This document shows positions 1-8,829 of a stretch of 64,000 bases of DNA, piece after piece. Position 1 is the stretch's first letter. The number at the start of each line of letters is the position of its first letter. The DNA comes from an uncultured Pelagibacteraceae bacterium (GTDB lineage Bacteria; Pseudomonadota; Alphaproteobacteria; Pelagibacterales; Pelagibacteraceae). Made by a program: the position numbers and the translations under genes. The DNA is taken from the NCBI GenBank assembly GCA_902539745.1, contig CACBKA010000001.1:1-64000 (forward strand), given 5' to 3'. The notes under the pieces were generated by a model. That model made no database searches. It worked only from the letters and a program-made list of their open reading frames with translations, and was not told the origin of the DNA.

Positions 1-146
1 GTTTGTCACGAACTCATAATAATGCTAATATACTTGCGCTTGGATCAAGATTAACTAATAAAAGAGAAGCGTTGAAACTTGTTAATATTTTTTTAAGCAC
101 TAAATTTGAAGGTGGAAGACATTTAAGAAGAATTAAAAAAATTTAA
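1..146 (+). CDS. rpiB: Ribose-5-phosphate isomerase B, 3' end (partial)
   Basis: Only the last 47 codons are present; the gene begins upstream of the window. The readable frame starts at base 3 and ends with TAA at 144-146. It contains the segment [11 protein letters not shown] and the C-terminal [10 protein letters not shown], which match the RpiB/LacAB family end (NNANVLALGAR, FEGGRHxRR). The enzyme interconverts ribose 5-phosphate and ribulose 5-phosphate in the pentose phosphate pathway. glyA follows 10 bp downstream, so the two are probably cotranscribed; rpiB-glyA adjacency is common in alphaproteobacteria. Confidence 0.88.
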   Translation, partial: LSRTHNNANILALGSRLTNKREALKLVNIFLSTKFEGGRHLRRIKKI

Positions 147-156
147 ATATATTAAA

Positions 157-1473
157 ATGCCAAAAATTTTAGAAAATACACGTGAGGATTACAAAGACTT
201 TTTCGATAACGATTTATCTAAGAGTGATCCAGAACTATATAACTCTATAAAACTTGAACTTAAAAGACAACAAGAGCATATTGAATTGATTGCTTCTGAG
301 AACATTGTTTCTAAAGCAGTTTTAGATGCACAAGGATCTATTTTGACAAACAAATATGCTGAAGGCTATCCAGGAAAAAGATATTATGGTGGATGTGAAT
401 TTGTTGATAAAGCTGAGGATCTAGCTTTAGAAAGAGTTAAAAAATTATTTAATTGTAAATTCGCTAATGTTCAACCACACTCAGGTGCTCAAGCTAATGG
501 GGCAGTATATCTAGCTCTTTTAAAACCTGGAGATACAATATTAGGTATGAGTTTAAATTCTGGTGGTCATTTAACCCATGGTGCTAAAGTTGCACAATCT
601 GGCAAATGGTTAAATGCTTTTCATTATGAAGTAGATAAAGTAACTGGTTTAATTGATTATGATCAGGTTAAGGAGTTAGCACTTAAAAATAAACCTAAAT
701 TATTAATTGCTGGTGGAAGTGCATATTCAAGAATAATAGATTTTAAAAAATTTAGGGAAATAGCTGACAGCATTGGTGCCTATCTAATGGTTGATATGGC
801 ACATTTTTCTGGATTGGTTGCTGGACACGGATATCCAAATCCAATTAATTATGCAGATGTTGTAACTTCAACAACTCATAAAGTTTTAAGAGGTGGTCGT
901 GGAGGAATTATTTTAACCAACAGAGAAGATCTCTATAAAAAATTTAACTCTGCTGTATTTCCTGGTTATCAAGGCGGACCATTGATGCATGTTATTGCAG
1001 CAAAAGCGGCAGCATTTCAAGAAGCACTTAAACCTGAATTTAAGGATTATATTAAAGAAGTGCTTGCTAACGCAAAAATTCTATCTGAAACTTTGAAAAA
1101 TAACGGCTTTAAAATTTTCTCTGGGGGAACAGATACTCATCTCATGTTAGTAGATTTGAGACCTTTTAAAGTTACTGGAAAAGCTGCAGAGGTAAGTTTG
1201 TGCAACGCAAATATAACTTGTAACAAAAACGGTATTCCTTTTGATACAGAAAAAATGACTATTACTTCAGGAATTAGGCTTGGATCTCAAGCAGCAACTA
1301 CCAGAGGTTTTGGTTTAAATGAATTTAAAAAAATAGGTGAATTAATTACTAAAGTTGTAAAAGGTCTTTCTCTAAATCCAAATGATAATAAAAAAATTGA
1401 ATCAGAAGTGAGAAAAGAAGTAATTGATCTCTGTTCTAATTTTCCTATATACAATCATTTATTCAAAAATTAA
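157..1473 (+). CDS. glyA: Serine hydroxymethyltransferase
   Basis: A 438-residue PLP enzyme that interconverts serine and glycine while loading one-carbon units on tetrahydrofolate; cytosolic. The N-terminal [12 protein letters not shown] and [17 protein letters not shown] segments and the PLP-binding [13 protein letters not shown], with Lys242 as the Schiff-base lysine, are all present. Length is slightly above the usual ~420 because of a 20-30 residue N-terminal extension before the conserved part. The ATG lies 10 bp after rpiB and nrdR follows after 2 bp, indicating one transcription unit. There is no room upstream for a glycine riboswitch. Confidence 0.97.
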   Translation: MPKILENTREDYKDFFDNDLSKSDPELYNSIKLELKRQQEHIELIASENIVSKAVLDAQGSILTNKYAEGYPGKRYYGGCEFVDKAEDLALERVKKLFNCKFANVQPHSGAQANGAVYLALLKPGDTILGMSLNSGGHLTHGAKVAQSGKWLNAFHYEVDKVTGLIDYDQVKELALKNKPKLLIAGGSAYSRIIDFKKFREIADSIGAYLMVDMAHFSGLVAGHGYPNPINYADVVTSTTHKVLRGGRGGIILTNREDLYKKFNSAVFPGYQGGPLMHVIAAKAAAFQEALKPEFKDYIKEVLANAKILSETLKNNGFKIFSGGTDTHLMLVDLRPFKVTGKAAEVSLCNANITCNKNGIPFDTEKMTITSGIRLGSQAATTRGFGLNEFKKIGELITKVVKGLSLNPNDNKKIESEVRKEVIDLCSNFPIYNHLFKN

Positions 1474-1475
1474 TT

Positions 1476-1943
1476 ATGATTTGTCCATTTTGTAGAGAAA
1501 AAGACACATCAGTTGTAGACTCTAGGCCAACGGAAGATGGAACAGCAATAAGAAGAAGAAGATTATGTCCTTGTAGTAAAGCAATGAGGTTTACTACTTT
1601 TGAAAGAGTTCAACATAGAGAGCTTTCAGTAATAAAGAAAAATGGTAGAAGAGTTCCATTCGATAGAGAAAAATTAGCTAAATCTTTTTTTACTGCACTA
1701 AAAAAAAGACCAACAGATCAAGATACAATTGAAAGGGTAGTTTCAAAAATTTCTAGGGAACTCGAGGAAATAGGACAATCTGAAATACAATCAAGTGTGA
1801 TTGGAAAGAAAGTAATGGAAGCTTTAAAAGAATTAGATAAGATTGCATACATAAGATTCGCTTCTGTTTACACCAATTTTAAGGAAGTAGTAGAATTTGG
1901 TGAATATATTGACGAATTAGATGGCAAACCAAAAAAAGTATAG
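1476..1943 (+). CDS. nrdR: Transcriptional repressor NrdR
   Basis: A 155-residue NrdR protein, a zinc-ribbon plus ATP-cone repressor of ribonucleotide reductase genes. The ribbon opens with CPFC (residues 3-6) followed by [15 protein letters not shown], and the ATP-cone begins near residue 49 ([16 protein letters not shown]). The second half of the ribbon is odd: it reads [15 protein letters not shown], so the cysteines are at 31 and 33 (CxC) with an extra residue before RFTTFE, where the family normally has CxxC. The gene sits 2 bp after glyA and before the rib genes, the usual alphaproteobacterial context. Confidence 0.95.
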   Translation: MICPFCREKDTSVVDSRPTEDGTAIRRRRLCPCSKAMRFTTFERVQHRELSVIKKNGRRVPFDREKLAKSFFTALKKRPTDQDTIERVVSKISRELEEIGQSEIQSSVIGKKVMEALKELDKIAYIRFASVYTNFKEVVEFGEYIDELDGKPKKV

Positions 1944-1974
1944 TTATTAAATTAAACTTTTTCAAAAATAAATC

Positions 1975-3066
1975 ATGAGAATTTCACAACGAATCTTGGA
2001 TAAAAAATTCATGCAAATGGCTTTTGATAAAGCTTACGAACATCTTGGTTCAACAAGTGAAAATCCATCCGTTGGATGTATAGTTGTTAAAAATAATAGC
2101 GTTATATCATCTGGCAAAACTTCATTAAAGGGAAGACCGCATGCAGAAACAAATGCTTTAAATAAAAAAAAAAATTTTAATGGATCAACAATTTATGTTA
2201 CCTTAGAACCCTGTGCTCATCATGGTTTAACCCCACCTTGTATTAATATTATTAAAAAGAAGAATGTTAAAAAAGTATATTACTCAATACCTGATCCAGA
2301 TAAGAGAACATTTAATAAAGCAAAACAACTTTTAAGCCAATCTAATATAAAAGTTAAAATTGGAATAATGAAAATAGATTCTTTAAACTTTTATAAAAGT
2401 TATATTTTATCGAAAGATAAACAAAAGTTGCCGTATACAGATGTTAAAATTGCAATTTCAAAAGATTATCTTTCAGTAAATAAAAAAGCAAAATGGATTA
2501 CAAATAGGTATTCTAGATTACAAGGACACTTACTCAGATCAAAATATGACTGTATTTTAAGTACTTATAAATCAGTTAATAAAGACAATTCTATACTTAA
2601 CTGTAGAATAAGTGGTATGCACCATTTAAGTCCGAAGAGGGTTATCATAGATAAAGATTTGAAACTAAATAAAAATTTGAAGCTTTTCAAAACTAGTAAA
2701 ACGATACCTACATTTATCATAACCGCGTCGCACAATAAAAAAAAAGAAAATTTTCTTAAATCAAAACAGGTAAAAATTATAAAATTAAAAACTGAAAATA
2801 ATTCTTTACCGTATAAAAAAGTATTGAGAGAGTTAAAGATGAAAGGATTTTCAAGAATTTTGTGTGAGTCTGGGGTAGATACATGCGGCAAACTTTTAAA
2901 ACTTAAGCTAGTAAATAATTTGTATGTTTTTATGTCGCAAAATAAACTTGGTAAAAATGGAAAAAATTCTTTTAAGAAACAAATAAAAGATTTAAAAATG
3001 AGCAAGAAACATAAAGTAAAAATTAATCTATTCGGAGATGAATTCTATAAGATTAGGATTAAATAA
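1975..3066 (+). CDS. ribD: Bifunctional riboflavin biosynthesis deaminase/reductase RibD
   Basis: A 363-residue RibD that deaminates and then reduces the pyrimidine intermediate of riboflavin synthesis. The N-terminal zinc deaminase domain (about 1-145) shows HAE in GRPHAETNAL and the zinc cysteines in EPCAHHGLTPPC. The C-terminal reductase domain (about 155-363) keeps the general plan (VKIAISKDYLS, WITNRYSRLQGHLLRSKYD, ILCESG) but is divergent and lysine-rich; the usual GxxTVxxDDPxLxxR strand is only loosely kept (STYKSVNKDNSILNCR). The stop codon overlaps the ribE start (TAATG). Confidence 0.93.
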   Translation: MRISQRILDKKFMQMAFDKAYEHLGSTSENPSVGCIVVKNNSVISSGKTSLKGRPHAETNALNKKKNFNGSTIYVTLEPCAHHGLTPPCINIIKKKNVKKVYYSIPDPDKRTFNKAKQLLSQSNIKVKIGIMKIDSLNFYKSYILSKDKQKLPYTDVKIAISKDYLSVNKKAKWITNRYSRLQGHLLRSKYDCILSTYKSVNKDNSILNCRISGMHHLSPKRVIIDKDLKLNKNLKLFKTSKTIPTFIITASHNKKKENFLKSKQVKIIKLKTENNSLPYKKVLRELKMKGFSRILCESGVDTCGKLLKLKLVNNLYVFMSQNKLGKNGKNSFKKQIKDLKMSKKHKVKINLFGDEFYKIRIK

Positions 3067-3665
3067 TGTTTAATGGAATTGTATATAACCAGGGTCTAAT
3101 TAAAAGTTTAAGGAAAAGCCCCAGATATGTGAAAGGAAGTCTTGTAATAGAGGTTTCTTCTAACATAAATTTTAAGAAACAAGATATAGGCGAATCTGTT
3201 TGCTGCGATGGTGTTTGTTTAACTTTGATAAGAATTAAAAAAAAATCATTTCTTTTTTATTTATCAAAAGAGACATTAAAAAGATCAAATTTTAATAATA
3301 TTAAAGTAGGAAAATTTATTAACATAGAAAAAGCTCTTTACTATGGAAAAAAAATTTCAGGCCATTATATACAAGGTCATGTAGACACAACCTCCGTTAT
3401 AAAAAATATTAAAATAATTGATAAATCATGGATTGTTAAATTTACGTTAGACAAAAAATATAAAAAATTTATTGTAGAAAAAGGGTCAATCTCAATTAAT
3501 GGCGTATCATTAACTGTATCCAAATTAAATTTAAGTAGTTTTGAAGTTACAATTATCCCTCATACTTTAAGATTAACTAATTTAGTGAAACTAAAACCAA
3601 AAGATATCGTGAATATCGAATTTGATATGGTTGGCAAATATTTGAATAGAATACATCAGAAATGA
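3066..3665 (+). CDS. ribE: Riboflavin synthase alpha chain
   Basis: A 199-residue riboflavin synthase that dismutates two 6,7-dimethyl-8-ribityllumazine molecules into riboflavin and the diaminopyrimidine. It starts with the hallmark MFNGIV and has two lumazine-binding barrels in tandem, with repeat motifs GESVCCDGVCLTL (about 42-54) and KGSISINGVSLTV (about 139-151) and the linking segment GHYIQGHVD. The length is normal. It overlaps ribD by 1 bp and ribBA by 4 bp, so translation is probably coupled along the rib operon. Confidence 0.95.
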   Translation: MFNGIVYNQGLIKSLRKSPRYVKGSLVIEVSSNINFKKQDIGESVCCDGVCLTLIRIKKKSFLFYLSKETLKRSNFNNIKVGKFINIEKALYYGKKISGHYIQGHVDTTSVIKNIKIIDKSWIVKFTLDKKYKKFIVEKGSISINGVSLTVSKLNLSSFEVTIIPHTLRLTNLVKLKPKDIVNIEFDMVGKYLNRIHQK

Positions 3666-4720
3666 AAAAAAGCTCAACTACAATACAAGAAATTATCAAA
3701 GAAGCAAAAAGAGGAAGAATGTTTATACTCGTTGATAATAAGGATAGAGAAAATGAGGGAGATTTAGTAATTCCGGCTTCAAAAATAAACGCAAAAAAAA
3801 TAAATTTTATGGCTAAACATGGCCGTGGTTTAATTTGTTTGGCATTAACACAAGAAAAAGTAAAAAAATTAAAATTACCTTTAATGTCATTAATAAATAA
3901 ATCTAGAACTCAAACAGCATTTACTGTTTCCATAGAGGCAAAAAAAGGAATTTCAACAGGAATATCAGCGTATGATCGTGCCAAAACAATTAAAGTTGCA
4001 ATCAAAAATTCTTCAGCAAGCAAAGATATAGTTTCACCAGGACATGTATTTCCTTTAGTCTCAAAAAATGGTGGAGTATTAGAGAGAGCAGGACATACAG
4101 AGGCATCTGTTGATATTTCAAAACTAGCTAAATTAAATCCGAGCGCAGTTATATGTGAGGTAATGAACGAAGACGGCACAATGGCACGATATAATGATTT
4201 GTTGCCTTTTAGTAAAAAGCATAATCTAAAAATTGCTAAAATAGAAGATTTAATATCGTATCGTCTCGAAAATGAAAAATTCATTAAAATGATATCTAAT
4301 AGAAAAATTAATATTAAAAGGTTTGGAAATTATGATTTAAAAGTTTTTAAAAATAAATTAGACGGTGCGGAGCATTATGCAGTAACAAGCAAAAATTTTG
4401 ATTATAGAAAGTTACCAAGGGTAAGAGTAATTTCTACAAATATTATAAATACAATTTTCAATTTTAAAAAAAATATTTTTAAATCAACGTTAAATTATTT
4501 ATCTAAATTTAATAATTTTGCTTTTATTATAGTAAAAAGTCCATCGCATACAAAAAATTCTAAGGAAAATAGTAAAATACTAAGATATTATGGAGTGGGT
4601 GCGCAAATTATTAAAGAATTAAAAATTAAAGATATGATATTAGTTTCTAGATCAAAAAAGCGTATAATTGCCTTAAAAGGTTACGGGATTAAAATAAAAA
4701 AACAAGAAATATTAAAATAA
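3662..4720 (+). CDS. ribB: 3,4-dihydroxy-2-butanone-4-phosphate synthase with a degenerate GTP cyclohydrolase II-like domain (RibBA-type)
   Basis: The N-terminal domain (about 1-205) is a complete RibB: DNKDRENEGDLVIPAS, GHVFPL, GHTEASVD and MNEDGTMARY supply the acidic and histidine residues of DHBP synthase. The C-terminal ~140 residues align in layout with GTP cyclohydrolase II (FGNYDLKVF near its start, YYGVGAQIIKELKIKDMILVSRS and KGYGIKI at its end). They lack the three zinc-binding cysteines (CLTGD...CDCG region) and most GTP-site residues, so this half is unlikely to open GTP. It overlaps ribE by 4 bp and ribH by 1 bp. Confidence 0.93.
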   Translation: MKKSSTTIQEIIKEAKRGRMFILVDNKDRENEGDLVIPASKINAKKINFMAKHGRGLICLALTQEKVKKLKLPLMSLINKSRTQTAFTVSIEAKKGISTGISAYDRAKTIKVAIKNSSASKDIVSPGHVFPLVSKNGGVLERAGHTEASVDISKLAKLNPSAVICEVMNEDGTMARYNDLLPFSKKHNLKIAKIEDLISYRLENEKFIKMISNRKINIKRFGNYDLKVFKNKLDGAEHYAVTSKNFDYRKLPRVRVISTNIINTIFNFKKNIFKSTLNYLSKFNNFAFIIVKSPSHTKNSKENSKILRYYGVGAQIIKELKIKDMILVSRSKKRIIALKGYGIKIKKQEILK

Positions 4721-5115
4721 TGAAAAAAAAAATTTGCATCGTATATTCACTTTATAATCAAAATATTACAAAAAAAATGTTTGAAAGAGCAGTTAAACTT
4801 TTAAAATCTAAAGGCGTTTCTTCAATTAAAGTTTTAAAAGTTCCTGGTTCCTTTGAAATACCACAAGTATTATCAAGAGTAATAAATAAATACGACGGAT
4901 TTATAGTCATTGGATGCATCATAAAGGGCAAAACTAAAAATTTTGATTTAATAAGCAGTGCTATAACGAATGGTATTATGGATTTATCCATAAAAAATAA
5001 AAAACCAATAGGCAATGGTTTGATAACATCATTTAATGAGAAACAAGCTTTACAAAGATTGAATAATGGTAAAGAGGCTGCTCAAGCTGTTTTAGATGTG
5101 TTAAAGATCTTGTAA
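4720..5115 (+). CDS. ribH: 6,7-dimethyl-8-ribityllumazine synthase (RibH)
   Basis: A 131-residue lumazine synthase, short for the family (usually ~140-160) because it begins almost directly at the first beta strand (ICIVYSLYNQNIT). VPGSFEIP, the phosphate-loop segment GCIIKGKT, NGLITS and the final RLNNGKEAAQAVL are recognisable. The active-site histidine that normally follows GET-x (GETxHFD) is asparagine here: GKTKNFDLI, Asn74. The usual substrates are the RibB product and the ribitylaminopyrimidine. The gene is sandwiched without gaps between ribBA and nusB. Confidence 0.92.
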   Translation: MKKKICIVYSLYNQNITKKMFERAVKLLKSKGVSSIKVLKVPGSFEIPQVLSRVINKYDGFIVIGCIIKGKTKNFDLISSAITNGIMDLSIKNKKPIGNGLITSFNEKQALQRLNNGKEAAQAVLDVLKIL

Positions 5116-5516
5116 TGGTTAGTTCAAATATAAATCATAATGCTAGAATTATAGTTGTTCAGAAACTTTATTCTTATTATATTAATAAGGATTCATTAAT
5201 AAGTTATCCAAAGCATAGATATAAAAAATTCATAAAAGATATTGTATCAGGAACAATAGAACGAGAAGAATTTATTTTAGTTAAATTAAGGGAAATATTA
5301 AAAAAAGAATTTAGTCCCTCAAGAACTGATTTAATACTCAAGTTAATGATTATGTCTGCTGCTTTTGAACTTTTATTTGTCCATAAAACTCCAGTAAAAG
5401 TTATAGTAAGTGAGTACGTGAAAATATCCGGTTTCTTTTTAGAAAATGCTCATAAAAGGTATTTAAATGCCATTTTAGATAAGATATCTAAAAATGTTAG
5501 AAATTATAAAAATTAA
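5115..5516 (+). CDS. nusB: Transcription antitermination factor NusB
   Basis: A 133-residue all-helical NusB, which with NusE/S10 binds boxA RNA and supports rRNA antitermination. Recognisable features are the N-terminal RIIVVQKLYSYYIN helix (family: RxxAvQaLYqwe), LILKLMIMSAAFELLF, and the C-terminal TPVKVIVSEYVKISGFF followed by NAILDKISK. ribH-nusB adjacency is typical of proteobacteria, and the start codon overlaps the ribH stop by 1 bp. The next gene follows after a 58-bp gap with its own ribosome binding site. Confidence 0.94.
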   Translation: MVSSNINHNARIIVVQKLYSYYINKDSLISYPKHRYKKFIKDIVSGTIEREEFILVKLREILKKEFSPSRTDLILKLMIMSAAFELLFVHKTPVKVIVSEYVKISGFFLENAHKRYLNAILDKISKNVRNYKN

Positions 5517-5560
5517 TTTCTTGCCTTTTGTTTAATTTTTTGGCAATTAGACATCAAATT

Positions 5561-5566
5561 AGGGAG
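5561..5566 (+). promoter_or_regulatory. Shine-Dalgarno site deciding the TTG start of hppA
   Basis: AGGGAG lies 8 nt before TTG at 5575. No in-frame ATG gives a better fit, and the protein read from this TTG begins directly with the first membrane helix. Such a clear purine-rich site is uncommon in this window, where most genes are translationally coupled. Confidence 0.6.
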
Positions 5567-5574
5567 AATTCATT

Positions 5575-7665
5575 TTGGAAAACTTAAGTTTAATTATATT
5601 AGCGGGTCTTCTTGCGGTTGTATACAGCTATATTCTGAGTAAACAGATTATTTCTTCTAACACTGGAAATAAAAAAATGCAGGAAATTGCTGAAGCTATT
5701 CAAATTGGCGCAACAGCTTATTTGAATCGTCAGTATAAAACAATCGCTATTGTAGGTTTTATTGTCTTATTAATTATCAGTTATTTTTTTAGTTTATTAG
5801 TTGGTCTTGGTTATTTTATTGGAGCTCTGTTATCAGGAGTTGCTGGATATCTTGGTATGTTGATTTCAGTTGAAGCAAACGTAAGGACTGCTGAAGCCTC
5901 AAGATCAAGTTTACAAAAAGGTTTGACCATGGCTTTTAAGTCTGGAGCCATAACAGGATTACTTGTTGCAGGTTTAGCATTATTAGCCATCTCAGTTTAC
6001 TATTGGTTTTTAATCTCGTTTAATGTTGATAGCAGAGAGTTGATAAACGCGTTGATTGCTTTAGGATTTGGAGCATCTTTAATATCTATTTTTGCTAGAT
6101 TAGGTGGTGGTATATTTACAAAAGGAGCAGATGTTGGTGCAGATTTAGTTGGTAAAGTAGAGGCAGGTATACCTGAAGATGACCCAAGAAATCCTGCTGT
6201 TATAGCTGATAACGTCGGAGACAATGTTGGAGATTGTGCAGGTATGGCTGCAGATTTATTTGAAACTTATGCTGTAACAATTGTTGCAACAATGGTATTG
6301 GCTTCAATTTTTTTTCAAAACAATGCAAGCATGATGATTTATCCATTAGCAATTGGAGGAGGGTGCATTATTGCATCCATAATTGGAACTTTTTTTGTGA
6401 GACTAGGTAAAAGCAAAAATATTATGGGAGCTCTATACAAAGGTTTTATAGTAACTGCTATAGTATCATTAATATTATTATATCCTATCACCTCACATAC
6501 AATTGGTTTAAATCAAGTTTTTGATGTTGGAAATAAATCTTTTAATGGCACAGACTTATATTATTGTGGAGTGATAGGTCTAATTGTAACTGGATTAATT
6601 ATTTGGGTTACAGAGTATTATACCGGAACTAACTTTAGACCTGTAAGAAGTGTAGCTAAGTCCTCTACTACAGGACATGGAACAAATGTTATTCAAGGCC
6701 TTGCTGTATCAATGGAAGCAACAGCATTACCTGCATTAATAATAGTTGCGGGTATTATAGCTACAAATGAATTAGCTGGTCTTTTTGGTATAGCTATAGC
6801 TGTTACCGCTATGTTAGCACTGACTGGAATGGTTGTTGCGTTGGATGCTTATGGTCCTGTCACAGATAATGCTGGTGGTATTGCTGAAATGTCTAAACTA
6901 CCAAAAAATGTAAGAAAAACTACAGATGCTTTAGATGCTGTAGGAAACACCACAAAAGCAGTAACAAAAGGTTATGCAATAGGATCAGCCGGTCTAGGGG
7001 CGTTGGTTTTATTTGCAGCATACACAGAAGACATAAAATTTTTTTCTACTGTTTCTGGTTCGAATTTAGAAGGAATAGATGTAAGTTTTGATTTATCAAA
7101 CCCATTTGTTGTAATTGGATTGTTGGTCGGTGGAATGTTGCCTTACTTATTTGGATCAATGGGTATGCAAGCTGTAGGTAGAGCTGGCGGAGCTGTGGTA
7201 ATAGAAGTAAGAAGACAATTTAAAAAAATTCCTGGTATTATGAAAGGTAAGAGAAAACCGGATTACGGTAGATTAGTAGATTTACTCACTAAAGCCGCTA
7301 TTAAGGAAATGATAGTTCCATCTCTTTTACCAGTTTTATCACCTATAGTTTTATACCTGGTCATTTATTCAATAGGCGGATTAGAAGCAGCACTATCTTC
7401 TGTCGGGGCAATGCTTCTAGGCGTGATAGTGACAGGGTTATTTGTTGCTATTTCAATGACAGCTGGTGGTGGAGCTTGGGATAATGCTAAAAAATATATA
7501 GAGGATGGAAATTATGGTGGTAAAGGTTCAGAGTCACACAAAGCGGCAGTAACCGGGGATACTGTTGGGGATCCTTACAAAGATACAGCAGGCCCTGCAG
7601 TAAATCCGATGATAAAAATTACCAATATTGTTGCGCTCTTGCTTTTAGCAGTTATATCACATTAA
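5575..7665 (+). CDS. hppA: Membrane-bound H+-translocating pyrophosphatase, K+-independent type
   Basis: A 696-residue polytopic inner-membrane pump that couples PPi hydrolysis to proton export. The catalytic segments [35 protein letters not shown] and the C-terminal [18 protein letters not shown] carry the acidic Mg-PPi ligands. The segment [17 protein letters not shown] has lysine where K+-dependent enzymes have alanine (GNTTAA), which marks the K+-independent, H+-pumping subfamily. Translation starts at TTG 5575 behind a strong Shine-Dalgarno. It runs convergent with bamE, 11 bp away. The pump is a common energy-saving device in marine alphaproteobacteria. Confidence 0.97.
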   Translation: MENLSLIILAGLLAVVYSYILSKQIISSNTGNKKMQEIAEAIQIGATAYLNRQYKTIAIVGFIVLLIISYFFSLLVGLGYFIGALLSGVAGYLGMLISVEANVRTAEASRSSLQKGLTMAFKSGAITGLLVAGLALLAISVYYWFLISFNVDSRELINALIALGFGASLISIFARLGGGIFTKGADVGADLVGKVEAGIPEDDPRNPAVIADNVGDNVGDCAGMAADLFETYAVTIVATMVLASIFFQNNASMMIYPLAIGGGCIIASIIGTFFVRLGKSKNIMGALYKGFIVTAIVSLILLYPITSHTIGLNQVFDVGNKSFNGTDLYYCGVIGLIVTGLIIWVTEYYTGTNFRPVRSVAKSSTTGHGTNVIQGLAVSMEATALPALIIVAGIIATNELAGLFGIAIAVTAMLALTGMVVALDAYGPVTDNAGGIAEMSKLPKNVRKTTDALDAVGNTTKAVTKGYAIGSAGLGALVLFAAYTEDIKFFSTVSGSNLEGIDVSFDLSNPFVVIGLLVGGMLPYLFGSMGMQAVGRAGGAVVIEVRRQFKKIPGIMKGKRKPDYGRLVDLLTKAAIKEMIVPSLLPVLSPIVLYLVIYSIGGLEAALSSVGAMLLGVIVTGLFVAISMTAGGGAWDNAKKYIEDGNYGGKGSESHKAAVTGDTVGDPYKDTAGPAVNPMIKITNIVALLLLAVISH

Positions 7666-7676
7666 AAAATAAGAAA

Positions 7677-8153
7677 TTATTTGGGTGAATTAGCTCGCAT
7701 TTTTTGCCTTAAACTTTGTAAAAAAGATTTCACAAAACTCCCTTTTCTAATTTCATTTAAGGTTTCTGTTTTGGTAAATTTATAATCGTTCATATTTTTT
7801 TTGTCATAAAATATTTTCTCTTTCAAAACTCCATATTCGTCAAAGCTAACTACTAATACATTATTGTTAACCAAGACATTCTTGCCTAATGTATAAATTT
7901 TCCCTTTAGTTTTAGTTCTCTCAATATAAATCCATGTGTCCTCACCTTTAATAGACCTTGAGTGAGGTTGACCCAACCTTTTAATTACATCATTCTTGTT
8001 GCTTTTGTTGATTATTAGGAGTTCTTGTCTATTTTCTAAATACATAATGCCGTGACTATTTATAACTTTGTTTCTTTGGCAATTTGTTAGAAAAATAGAT
8101 AGAAATAGCAAAATAAATACAAAATAAATATGTTTAGCTTTTATAAAAAACAT
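7677..8153 (-). CDS. bamE: Outer-membrane assembly lipoprotein BamE (SmpA/OmlA)
   Basis: A 158-residue lipoprotein with a signal peptide (residues 1-24) and lipobox LTNC (Cys25). The SmpA/OmlA fold follows: NKSNKNDVIKRLGQPHSRSIKGEDTWIYIERTK contains the family's start helix, GxP turn and W-Y-Y strand. BamE is a small subunit of the BAM complex that inserts beta-barrel proteins into the outer membrane. In alphaproteobacteria it is often divergent from the cytochrome bc1 chaperone gene, as here. The first 24 bp of the two genes overlap, so each promoter must lie inside the other gene. Confidence 0.88.
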   Translation of the reverse strand: MFFIKAKHIYFVFILLFLSIFLTNCQRNKVINSHGIMYLENRQELLIINKSNKNDVIKRLGQPHSRSIKGEDTWIYIERTKTKGKIYTLGKNVLVNNNVLVVSFDEYGVLKEKIFYDKKNMNDYKFTKTETLNEIRKGSFVKSFLQSLRQKMRANSPK

Positions 8154-8624
8154 AATAATAAACTTTATAATAAATTAACTGAATTATCACGCAATAAATT
8201 CTTTTATAATGATACTAAGCTTTCGGATAACTTTGAAGTGCGTATACTATTAATTTTTTTTCACCTTTCAATAATATTGCAAATATCTAAAAAGAGTAAT
8301 TTTAAAAAAAAAACACAAGATATTTTCGATAACATTTTTCAAAATATCGAGTACCATTTGAGAGAACTTGGTTATGGCGATGTTTCTGTTAACAAAAATA
8401 TGAAAAATTTGAACAAAATATTTTATGATATTTTGTATAATGTTGATCAAGATTTATATAATACTGAAATGTTAAAAAAACTCTTAGTGAAATACTTCTT
8501 TTCAAAAAACAAATTAGATGATGAAAAAGTGATGAAATTAGCTAATTATTTTCAAAAATTTAGAGATTTTTGTTTTGATTTGGACGTCAATAATATGCTA
8601 AATGGATCTATAGATTTTAATTAA
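8130..8624 (+). CDS. Ubiquinol-cytochrome c chaperone family protein (CBP3-like)
   Basis: A 164-residue protein with the features of the Ubiq_cyt_C_chap family: FEVRILLIFFHLSIILQI near the start, QDIFDNIFQNIEYHLRELGYGDVSVNKNMKNLNKIFYD in the middle (family: FD...d.dlRelGvgD..V.k.mk.m...fyg) and a helical C-terminus. The family is linked to assembly of the bc1 complex. Position supports the call: divergent from bamE and followed by rpmF-plsX, a standard alphaproteobacterial order. No membrane helix or signal peptide is evident. The start codon overlaps the 5' end of bamE. Confidence 0.85.
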   Translation: MFSFYKKHNNKLYNKLTELSRNKFFYNDTKLSDNFEVRILLIFFHLSIILQISKKSNFKKKTQDIFDNIFQNIEYHLRELGYGDVSVNKNMKNLNKIFYDILYNVDQDLYNTEMLKKLLVKYFFSKNKLDDEKVMKLANYFQKFRDFCFDLDVNNMLNGSIDFN

Positions 8625-8633
8625 AGGTAAATA

Positions 8634-8807
8634 ATGGCTGTACCAAAAAGAAAAACATCAAAATCAAGAAGAAATAAAAGAAGATCACACCACAGAATAA
8701 CAAACGTAAATGTTATTGAAGATAAAAAATCGGGTGAATACAGACTTTCACATCATGTTGATTTAAAGACTGGATTATACAACGGGAAAAAAGTTTTAGA
8801 CAAGTAG
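8634..8807 (+). CDS. rpmF: 50S ribosomal protein L32
   Basis: A 57-codon ORF beginning [20 protein letters not shown], the canonical L32 N-terminus, and ending [13 protein letters not shown]. It has no zinc-binding cysteines, as in other alphaproteobacterial L32 proteins. It begins 9 bp after the bc1 chaperone gene and precedes plsX, the conserved rpmF-plsX arrangement. AAAGGTAA just upstream can serve as a ribosome binding site. Confidence 0.96.
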   Translation: MAVPKRKTSKSRRNKRRSHHRITNVNVIEDKKSGEYRLSHHVDLKTGLYNGKKVLDK

Positions 8808-8829
8808 TCCCATTTAAAGTTTATTCTTA

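Noticed and set aside
147-156. Possible glycine riboswitch upstream of glyA
   Set aside because: Only 10 bp separate rpiB and glyA, so no aptamer can fit.
2166-2177. Long A run in ribD as a programmed frameshift site
   Set aside because: The reading frame is continuous and conserved on both sides; homopolymer runs are common in this AT-rich genome.
2565-3005. Minus-strand 146-aa ORF inside ribD
   Set aside because: Antisense shadow of ribD; its composition is the complement of a lysine-rich AT-rich gene and shows no domain.
5521-5560. TTGCC...GGCAA inverted repeat upstream of hppA as a terminator or riboswitch
   Set aside because: The stem is 5 bp with a long T-rich loop and no following T tract; it is not convincing.
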